A stretch of 24,977 bases of DNA, taken from positions 1 through 24,977 of IMG/VR virus record IMGVR_UViG_3300042691_021174, one strand, 5' to 3'. A program made the position numbers and the translations under genes. Below the pieces are notes generated by a model. That model worked only from the letters and a program-made list of their open reading frames with translations. It did no database searches and was not told where the DNA came from. This DNA comes from a virus. Shown here piece by piece: positions 19,501 through 24,977 of this stretch; the first letter of the stretch is position 1, and each line of letters begins with the position of its first letter.

Positions 19501-21864
19501 CTGCAACGCGCGGCGGAGGTCAACAACCTCAGCCTCAAGCGCCTCGGCCTGCTGCCGGTGCATGTTGGCGGCTTCCTCCTGGGAAAGCCGCTCGCGCATC
19601 AGGTCTTCAAACTGCCCGCGCGACATGCCGCGAACCTCGTCCGGAGACAGGCCCATTTCGCGCGCCATGTCGTTCATGCGCGTCACATCGGCGTCGTAGG
19701 CTTCCTGCGCGGCGCGAAACTCCACGCCGTCCCCGTCCCGATATTGCGGACGGCCGGATCGTTCCTCGCGCAGCGCATTGAACAGGGCGCGCTCGGCATC
19801 GAGCCCCGTCAGGTTCGGGAACCACCCGTCCTGTTGAAGCCGCTCCACCATCATGTCCGGCGATAGGCCGGCCTTGTCGTTGCGGACGCCGGGCGCCATA
19901 CCTTCCAGGTCGCCGCCGCCCTTCATGCCGCCGTTCGCCTTCACCGCTGCGGTGAGCGAGGTCGGAGCCTTGGGCGGTGTGCGCGCGGCCGGTGCGTCCA
20001 GCTTCGGGTCGCCGTAGGACGGGCGATAAGGCACGTCATCCGGCGTGCCGGCGCGCTCGGCGCCTCGCCGCTGGATCGCCGCTCGGCCCCGCGCGGCTTC
20101 CGCTTCGCGCTGACGGGTCGTGATGGCGCGGTCAATCTCGGTCGCCGTCCGGTATTTGCCGGCCAGCGCCGCAAGCTCGCGGCTCGCCTTGTCGCGCGGT
20201 GCCTTCGCGCCCTTCGCGGCAAGCATGTTCGTGCCGGTGTTGCGGTCAAAGAACCGCTCGCGCGCCTGCTGTAACTGCGCCACCTGGGCATCGAGCTTCG
20301 CCGCTGCCGCCTCGGAACGCTCGGCCAGCCGGGTAAACTCGGCGGCGCGCTCGGGGGTCGTGGCGCGCGGGGGTGGGGCGCCCTCCGCCTGCGGCGCGGG
20401 TCCGGTTTCCGGACGGGGCTCGGGCGGGCGCGTGACGCTGGTGACGTTGACCTCGCGCGCACGGGGCGCGGGCGGGGTCGGGGGCTGCGGGGCCGTGGGC
20501 TGCGGAGGGGCGCCCGGCGCGCGATAGTCCGGCGATGCCGGGTTCTGCGCGCGGATGCCTGCTTCCGTCATGCGCGGCATGGACGGCGGAGGAGGCGGGT
20601 TGCCGACGACAGGCGGCGTGCCGCTCTGGTCCGGCATCCGGATCGGCTCGGGCGGCGGCAGGAGCCGCATCGTCTGATCCGGACGGAGGCGCGGCGTCGG
20701 GTCCATTGGCGCCACGGAGCGGCCGGACGGATCATCGCCAAACTGTAGCGGGTCTTGCCCGATGCGCTCGGCTTGGATTTGGTTCACGCGGGCGGCGTGC
20801 GCGATTTCCTCCGGCGTCATCCGATTGGGGATGATCGGCGGCTCAAGCGGGACTAGCGCGGTGGTGCGCTGCGGGAGCGGAAGGTCCGCCGCGAAGTCCC
20901 GGCGCGGAGCGGACGGGTCCGCCGGGTTCTGCGGGTTCCGCTCCATGAAGTCCTGGCGCAGCCGGGGCGACATAGCCTCGACCACGGGCGGCTGGCCGGG
21001 CGCGACCGCCTGCGAGCTTGGGCCGATCCGGTCGCGCTGCGCGGCAGCGAGACGGAACGCCTCGGCGGCCTGCTGGATTTCGGTGTCGGTCAGGCCGGCG
21101 GCCCGCGCCGTGTTCAGCATTTCCGGGTCGCGGAAGGCTGCGGCAAGTTCTTCCGTCGCAAGGTCATCGACGCCGCGAGGCTCGGGGGCGCCGGCCGCCA
21201 TGCGCCTCCGCGCGGCGGCAGCGACAATCAAGGACGCGACAACGGACGTGACTGCGGCGCCGCCGAAGTTGGCGCCCATGCCAATCAGGTCGCTAGCGCC
21301 GGCCTGCTGCGCGATGCCCTGCGCGCCGCCGCCCGCCGCGTTGGCGGTTACGTCGATGCCGGGGGCGTCCGCAAACGCCCTTGCGACGGTCTGGCCCGTC
21401 CCCTGCAATACGGGCGCAAGGACGCGCCCGGCGATTTGTGTCGGGGCTGCGCCAGCGGCGGCTTCACCGATCTGCCCAAGAACCTGTCCGGTTTGGCTCT
21501 GCTCGTATTGCGGGAGGCCAAGCGCGTCCGCCGCGCCTGTCGTCATGCGCTGGATTTGGCCGTAGCGGAAAGGCTCGCTCGTCCCGGGCGCGTTGCCGCG
21601 CGCCGCATCCCACGCGATGAACGGCGCATTAAGGACGGCGCCGGCTGCGTTGTTGAGCATGTCCAGGACGCCCGGAACGCCCTGCACAACCATGCGCGCC
21701 GCGCGGCCCGGGGCGTTGACGATCGCCTCCCCTGCGCCTTCCGTGGGCAGAAGCGGGCGCGGGGGTCGCGCGGCCGGCCCTCGCGGGATCAGGTCATCAA
21801 AAGCGCCCGGCTGCGACTGCTGCGGGTCGGCGCCAGGGATCAGGTCGTCAAAAAGCCCACTCAT
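16531..21864 (-). CDS. Giant virion/ejection-type protein, 1777 codons
   Basis: The N-terminus repeats FDDLIP (5-10 and 22-27), a signature of many large phage/polyvalent proteins. A Gly/Ala segment follows, which may be membrane-active, then a long Pro-rich linker (about 330-500). Next is a coiled-coil stretch (RLAERSEAAAAKLDAQVAQL), and the C-terminal 900 residues are mainly helical, with a hydrophobic piece (SYLTMAAAAMLPAQIVVSYL) near residue 1600. It follows a gp14-like and a 550-aa protein, so its position and size fit a T7 gp16-like core protein ejected with DNA into the host. I see no clear lytic transglycosylase motif. Between about 19420 and 19179 the codon bias of this frame collapses (Gly/Pro/Glu-rich), while the +1 frame is strongly coding; see the nested gene. 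The product may therefore be two genes or contain a frameshift. Confidence 0.7.
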   Translation of the reverse strand: MSGLFDDLIPGADPQQSQPGAFDDLIPRGPAARPPRPLLPTEGAGEAIVNAPGRAARMVVQGVPGVLDMLNNAAGAVLNAPFIAWDAARGNAPGTSEPFRYGQIQRMTTGAADALGLPQYEQSQTGQVLGQIGEAAAGAAPTQIAGRVLAPVLQGTGQTVARAFADAPGIDVTANAAGGGAQGIAQQAGASDLIGMGANFGGAAVTSVVASLIVAAAARRRMAAGAPEPRGVDDLATEELAAAFRDPEMLNTARAAGLTDTEIQQAAEAFRLAAAQRDRIGPSSQAVAPGQPPVVEAMSPRLRQDFMERNPQNPADPSAPRRDFAADLPLPQRTTALVPLEPPIIPNRMTPEEIAHAARVNQIQAERIGQDPLQFGDDPSGRSVAPMDPTPRLRPDQTMRLLPPPEPIRMPDQSGTPPVVGNPPPPPSMPRMTEAGIRAQNPASPDYRAPGAPPQPTAPQPPTPPAPRAREVNVTSVTRPPEPRPETGPAPQAEGAPPPRATTPERAAEFTRLAERSEAAAAKLDAQVAQLQQARERFFDRNTGTNMLAAKGAKAPRDKASRELAALAGKYRTATEIDRAITTRQREAEAARGRAAIQRRGAERAGTPDDVPYRPSYGDPKLDAPAARTPPKAPTSLTAAVKANGGMKGGGDLEGMAPGVRNDKAGLSPDMMVERLQQDGWFPNLTGLDAERALFNALREERSGRPQYRDGDGVEFRAAQEAYDADVTRMNDMAREMGLSPDEVRGMSRGQFEDLMRERLSQEEAANMHRQQAEALEAEVVDLRRALQDEMEARGDAWEPDILRTLDDYLDAYGARSLEDAEAEWRGAVADAEGGAQRGGTPEVAARPEPERGAPGEDRTGAGPGRATEDAPQQPEGSRAETEGGRGPGEQGGEVARGRDPLRKTVEDDGQNVMPGMEASTKQAVQARAEARNNGDVPQRALGDADTPLFDVSARDQMDIMRETGDRGLGGKLYSGGIFDPAVWRLVLGPAARYVTKSFTDAWDQATSALKGSMDNPSREARVPRDPAQPQRSPKIIRRPLRAIGSFMRAALYADDARMRAMADTLPPASREAMRTFLDKWHARAGDARGAGDAYDELVNTNTNRHMQALGKALGDDILRDKAALAQLARMVQNPGSIRAGTKMGDAALALTKLLRELHDYQRQAGVEMGQIKNGYWPRVINDNAVWDNSAGFLRDAEKAYRLAGEPNPKEAAQAWLNNILAGGKHDDVLSPPMSGIQADHVNGRTLPKEADNILRDYLHQDPLHVLTTYITAAARRAEFARAVGQKVQPGGKVVQTNWDALVKALRADGADARIDDVRSYVGSVTGAKYAGTNRSYVRASANIRMWTTLGMLEKATIASLAEAFMPAVRQGNLLKIGESLYRTVDDLVRGHKGKGEAGRLRELAEDIGVIASAYAGSLNAARWTGGDATSSFQSHVLDVYFRRTGLEQWTRGTRVAAVSGAEVFLRRLASDLGKTGTRHERMAGVLLAELGIPKAQQAAFAQWMRGSAGNGMTAAALHLAPKAQAELFRRAVQRFVWQSIMSPNASTRPRWASHPVGAVAFQLSNFAWAFHKNVLARPFNLAKSPDLTRMDAAIMAGSYLTMAAAAMLPAQIVVSYLRSELLDSEDSKRKRREQAARDPIFRSPITDEPVGTDQALLVLSRSGLLGAFDPAFNLVTGVRYGRDLATSLAGPSAGLLLGAAQTGLDSVVGRNSPNTNASERRVARAVWDAGIEPAANWGLTFLPIPLAAILTQAAGHGGVRGAFIDGVAGPEQRQRR
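19179..19406 (-). CDS. Nested 75-aa ORF in +1 frame of giant virion gene
   Basis: From ATG at 19406 the +1 frame encodes 75 residues, ending in TAG at 19179. The sequence is convincingly protein-like: it is helical and charged, with AAELRRLLRDPNLSVALREK, then IERVLDLGERQKMLRNSQKG. Third codon positions are about 90% G/C, as in true genes here. The overlapping long frame falls to about 40% and reads as Gly/Pro/Glu-rich. AAGGAG stands eight bases before the ATG, one of the best ribosome sites in the window. Three readings are possible: a true overlapping gene, the end of an upstream protein reached by +1 frameshifting near 19400, or an indel in the assembled sequence. Function is unknown. Confidence 0.5.
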   Translation of the reverse strand: MQRQSGEALSLMQKGERSAAELRRLLRDPNLSVALREKIERVLDLGERQKMLRNSQKGAAPKPKEDAAPANRVEK

Positions 21865-21867
21865 GCC

Positions 21868-23520
21868 TTAGAGCCCCGCCGGATCGACGCCAGCCGCCCG
21901 AAGGCGCTGGATCACTTGGTCGCGGTTCGCGCCGCGCTGGATCGCGCTGCGCGCCTGCTCAAGTAGCTCGGCCGGAGGGATGGTCTGCGTGGCCGCCGGG
22001 GGCACCACGGACGGACGCCCTGCCGGAGCCTGTGGGGCGGCGGGCACTTGCGGACGAGCCGCGCCCGCCGCCGGAGGCACCAGGGACGGCGGGAGCCCGT
22101 ATTGCGGACGCCCCGGCATCCAGCGGTGATCCGTCCGGGGGAGGGCCGAACCGTGGCGGAAATATTCCTCAACCGCCTGCTGGGCAGCGACCGCCGCAGA
22201 GCCGCCCTGCCCCGGAGAGCGTTGGCCGAAAATCTCTTGAGTGCGGCGGTTTACCCACTCCCTCGCGGCGGGGTCTAGGCTGACGGCGCCGCCCGGGCGA
22301 GAGGTCAGCACTTCGTCAATCGCGGCGCGGATTGCGCGCTCGTTTGCCTCTCCGATCGTCCGGTTCGCGCCAGCTCCACGCGCACCGGCAGCTTCCGCCC
22401 GGATGCGCGCGGCTTCCACGCGACCGATGCTGGCCTCGACTTGCGCCGCCACCCGGCTATCCGCAAGCAGGGCCGCGATTTCCTCGCGGCTGGCATTCTG
22501 CAACTCGACGCGCTCAAGCTGCCCGTCCTGCCGCATACGCTCGATTTCGATGCTGTTGTCCGCCCGGATGCGCGCCGTAAGCTGAGCGGCGCCAGCGCGG
22601 ATACCAGCAACCTCGCGCGCCGTCTGGCCGCGAACCTCTGCCGCCGCGACACCCGGCAGGATCGACGTGGCGCGGGCGCGCTGCTCGGGCGGCGTTTCCG
22701 GCGCAAGGATTTGCTGCGCGGCACGGCCCTGCTCAGTTGGGAGCGTCGGGTTGCCCTGCGTCTCGACCATCACGGGGGCCTGACCGGGGACGAGCGGACC
22801 AGGGGCCGGCGACTGCCGCACATTGCCCGGCGCGATCGTCGCGGCACCCGGCACGAAGAACGGCGCGGGCGGAGGCGCGGGCATGGGCGGACCCTGCTCG
22901 CCGGGTGCCATCTGCGGCGGCGGAGGCACCAAGTTAAGCGCCTGTGCGCGACGGCCGCCAACCACCACGCCGTCCGCGCCGGGGTTCACGTCGCCATGCA
23001 AGAACCGGAAGTTTGCGCCTTCCTGCGCGATCTGCTGGGAGCGCACCGTCGCGCCGGCCGCGATGCCGGCCCGGCGCGTGCTTTCGCCCTCGGAGAAGCG
23101 CCCGCCCGTCTCCGTGTCGCGGAGCCAGGAACCGCCCGCGCCAACCACGGCAGCGTCGCGCTCAGCCTGCGGCACAAGCGGCTGCGTGTGGACGAAGCCG
23201 CGCATGAAGGCGGGAAGGGCCGTCTGCTGGTTCGCGTCATCCTCGGCGCGCAGCGAATAGACCTGACGGTTCCATGCCGCGCGCCCCTCGGGATCGGCGG
23301 GCGGGCCGGACGCCAGAAGATCACGAAGCGCCGCCGCGTTCTGCGCGCGGCGCTGGAACCGCTGGTTCTCAAAGGATGCGCCGGTCGCCTGCTCGCGCAG
23401 AAGCCCCGCGCGGGCACGATGAACCTCGCGCTCGCCGCCCCCGAAGATGCCTTCGGCCAGGGCTTCGACACCCGCTCCGATGGCGGGGTCCGAGTAGTAG
23501 CTATTGCGGCGCGTTACCAT
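21868..23520 (-). CDS. Internal virion protein-like, 550 aa
   Basis: The 550-aa protein is rich in Ala, Gln, Arg and Pro. The N-terminal 150 residues are helical (AGVEALAEGIFGGGEREVHR). The middle is a Pro-rich linker with runs of proline, and residues of about 330-400 form a long charged helix (IEIERMRQDGQLERVELQNA). The C-terminus has a second Pro/Ala linker and ends in a short helix (VIQRLRAAGVDPAGL). Its position between the gp14-like and giant proteins corresponds to T7 gp15, an ejected core protein. Sequence identity cannot be judged without a search, so the call rests on gene order and composition. Its stop lies three bases before the ATG of the giant protein. Confidence 0.6.
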   Translation of the reverse strand: MVTRRNSYYSDPAIGAGVEALAEGIFGGGEREVHRARAGLLREQATGASFENQRFQRRAQNAAALRDLLASGPPADPEGRAAWNRQVYSLRAEDDANQQTALPAFMRGFVHTQPLVPQAERDAAVVGAGGSWLRDTETGGRFSEGESTRRAGIAAGATVRSQQIAQEGANFRFLHGDVNPGADGVVVGGRRAQALNLVPPPPQMAPGEQGPPMPAPPPAPFFVPGAATIAPGNVRQSPAPGPLVPGQAPVMVETQGNPTLPTEQGRAAQQILAPETPPEQRARATSILPGVAAAEVRGQTAREVAGIRAGAAQLTARIRADNSIEIERMRQDGQLERVELQNASREEIAALLADSRVAAQVEASIGRVEAARIRAEAAGARGAGANRTIGEANERAIRAAIDEVLTSRPGGAVSLDPAAREWVNRRTQEIFGQRSPGQGGSAAVAAQQAVEEYFRHGSALPRTDHRWMPGRPQYGLPPSLVPPAAGAARPQVPAAPQAPAGRPSVVPPAATQTIPPAELLEQARSAIQRGANRDQVIQRLRAAGVDPAGL

Positions 23521-23523
23521 ACG

Positions 23524-24252
23524 TCATCCCCAGCTTGCCGCAGCGTAGGGCTTCGCCCCAAGCGCGGTGCCTTCCGCCACGATGCTGCCCGTGGGCGAGC
23601 CGAACCAACTACCGATCGTGCCAGCATTGGAGAGCCCGGCGTTGCCCAGCGCGCTCACGCCGGAGCCGATCGCCCGGAGCCCCGCGCCCTCGTGCTGCGC
23701 GAGGTTGCGTTTCACGTCGAACGCCTGCTGCTCGACGCCGGACGCGCCGGCAGAGCCGCGCGCGAAAGAGCCATACATGCCGATGCGGTCCTGCATGGGA
23801 GCAGTCGTCTCGCCCAGGTTCACGAAGGCATCGCCCCACGATCCCAGGCGCGCACGCGCCAGAGCCTCGCGCGCCAGCTTCGCCCGCGCTTCGCCCTGCC
23901 GGTCGGAAATGACCGTCCGGACCACATCGCTCGCGCCCTGCTGGCCGCCAAGACGGTCCTGATTGGGCGTGTCCTCGGCGGTCGCGGCGGTCAGCCCCTC
24001 GGCGCGACGCGCCTCGGCCTGCCGAAGCCGCTCCTGCATCGCCTGCGGGCCGCTCTCCTGCGCGATGCGCCCGGCCTGCTCGCGGGACCGGCCGGAAATC
24101 TCGTCCTGGCGCTGCTGCTCCCGCATCGCGGCGGCGGCGGCCTGATTGGACGCCTCCTCCTGCGCGTTACGGGCCTGCTGCGCGCCCTGGTATTGCAGCG
24201 CGGCGCCGGCCACGGCGGCGACTGCGGAGACAATCGCGACGGGTTCACACAT
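23524..24252 (-). CDS. Internal virion protein, T7 gp14-like
   Basis: The 242-aa product begins MCEPVAIVSAVAAVAGAALQ. This short hydrophobic start with Cys at position 2 is widespread in gp14-type internal virion proteins of podoviruses. A long Gln/Arg/Ala-rich helix follows (YQGAQQARNAQEEASNQAAA onward), then a Gly/Ser-rich C-terminus. Such proteins are ejected first and form a channel in the host outer membrane. The gene follows a related structural gene by six bases and precedes the 550-aa gene by three, a compact late block. The family assignment is good from the N-terminus and length. Confidence 0.7.
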   Translation of the reverse strand: MCEPVAIVSAVAAVAGAALQYQGAQQARNAQEEASNQAAAAAMREQQRQDEISGRSREQAGRIAQESGPQAMQERLRQAEARRAEGLTAATAEDTPNQDRLGGQQGASDVVRTVISDRQGEARAKLAREALARARLGSWGDAFVNLGETTAPMQDRIGMYGSFARGSAGASGVEQQAFDVKRNLAQHEGAGLRAIGSGVSALGNAGLSNAGTIGSWFGSPTGSIVAEGTALGAKPYAAASWG

Positions 24253-24258
24253 GGCTCA

Positions 24259-24977
24259 TTACCTCACCACGCGGCCGGAGCCGGACGACGCGCCGTAAAG
24301 CGACGCGCCGCCCTTCGACGCGCCCTGCTGCTGGCTCTGCATGTCTCGGTATCCGCCGATCCCCGCGCCGGCCGACGCCAGCGTGTTCGCGAACAGCGTG
24401 CCCATTGGGTTGAAGGACGGCGGCGTTGACACCGCACCCACGCGCTCGCGCGCTACCGAAAGCGCGGCCTGCGGATCGTTCGATGCCGTCAGGGCGTTCA
24501 CGGCCTGCGCGCGGGCGCTGGCAACGTCGCCGCGCGCCTGCCCGATCAGGTCCGTCGCCGTCATTTCCACGCCCTGCAAGGCGCGGCCCCGTTCCAGGCC
24601 AAAGTCGCGCTGCCGGTCGCCCGCGACGGACGAGCGAGTAAGCCGCTGCCGCGCAAGCGCGAACTCCATTTCCTGCCGGGCGCGCTCGGCCTGCTCCTCC
24701 ACCTGGGGCATCGCGAAATCGCGGTATGCCTGCGCCCGCTGGTTATAGAACTGATCGTTGAAGGCCACGCCAGAAGGCGTCCAAATCCACCGCTCGGGGG
24801 CGGCCGGGGCTCCGGGTCGCGTCACGCCGCCAAAGAGCCCGCCAAGCGCGTCCCCCCCGCCGCCATACTGCCGGTTCCACTCAGCCCAAGCCGGGTTTTC
24901 GCTGCGAACCTCGCCACGGGTAAAGAGGCGGTCGATCGCCTCCATGCCTTCGTTGAACCGGGCCTGCCGTTCTTCCT
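24259..24977 (-). CDS. Virion-associated protein, 5' end outside window
   Basis: The frame is open to the right window edge; the residues before the first internal Met (EERQARFNEG) are protein-like, so the real start lies outside. The visible 239 residues contain a Gly-rich piece (QYGGGGDALGGLFGG). A long amphipathic helix follows (AERARQEMEFALARQRLTRS) and the C-terminus is Ser/Gly-rich. Composition and position just before the gp14-like gene indicate another internal or tail-associated virion protein. I do not recognise a family. The direction implies that head and tail genes lie to the right of the window. Confidence 0.6.
   Translation of the reverse strand, partial: EERQARFNEGMEAIDRLFTRGEVRSENPAWAEWNRQYGGGGDALGGLFGGVTRPGAPAAPERWIWTPSGVAFNDQFYNQRAQAYRDFAMPQVEEQAERARQEMEFALARQRLTRSSVAGDRQRDFGLERGRALQGVEMTATDLIGQARGDVASARAQAVNALTASNDPQAALSVARERVGAVSTPPSFNPMGTLFANTLASAGAGIGGYRDMQSQQQGASKGGASLYGASSGSGRVVR

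Noticed and set aside
22441-24429. 662-codon plus-strand open frame
   Set aside because: Crosses three minus-strand virion genes; Arg/Leu-rich shadow typical of high-GC DNA.

Overview
The window looks like a temperate, podovirus-like phage (or prophage) of an alphaproteobacterium. The DNA is GC-rich throughout (about two thirds by eye) and tightly packed, with many ATGA/GTGA stop-start overlaps. A GcrA-like protein, a family centred on Alphaproteobacteria, points to the host group, as does the apparent complete absence of GANTC, the CcrM methylation site. A half tRNA-Pro(CGG) gene beside the integrase marks the attachment site. I cannot name the host genus.

Layout, in the direction of transcription. 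Almost everything is on the minus strand, so transcription runs from high to low coordinates. From 24977 to 16531 lie four virion genes, the first cut by the window edge. They are arranged like the T7 internal-core/ejection block (gp14-like, then two larger proteins, the last 1777 codons). A regulated-looking spacer (16441-16530) then leads into a DUF6378-like protein, a metallophosphoesterase and a small DNA-binding-like protein, ending at a strong bidirectional terminator (14292-14329). Next is the only plus-strand block, 12466-14146: an XRE repressor, an excisionase-like HTH protein and a tyrosine integrase, followed by attP (14228-14276).

Divergent from the repressor, a long minus-strand early operon starts at about 12290. 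It holds a Cro-like HTH protein, a RecA/Sak4-like ATPase, an SSB-like protein, small ORFs, an SF2 helicase, several small Cys-rich proteins and a Cas4-like Fe-S nuclease, which together form a recombination/replication module. After a hairpin (5871-5896) come tail-like proteins, then a complete lysis cassette: holin, Rz-like i-spanin, overlapping Rz1-like lipoprotein and GH108 endolysin. A last operon (2834 to 1) encodes an HD phosphohydrolase, the GcrA-like protein, a 45-aa membrane protein and a primase of the AEP type that runs off the window.

Regulation. The palindrome TGTCA-N3-TGACA occurs both in the repressor/Cro intergenic region and upstream of the HD-GcrA-primase operon, so one repressor probably silences both. 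Several start codons share a CCACCAC-GGGA leader. Because phage genes lie on both sides of the tRNA-derived core, the sequence is best explained as a circular or excised phage genome carrying attP. The most unusual points are the lack of GANTC combined with a GcrA protein that has no DNA-binding domain, and a well-formed second reading frame inside the giant virion gene.
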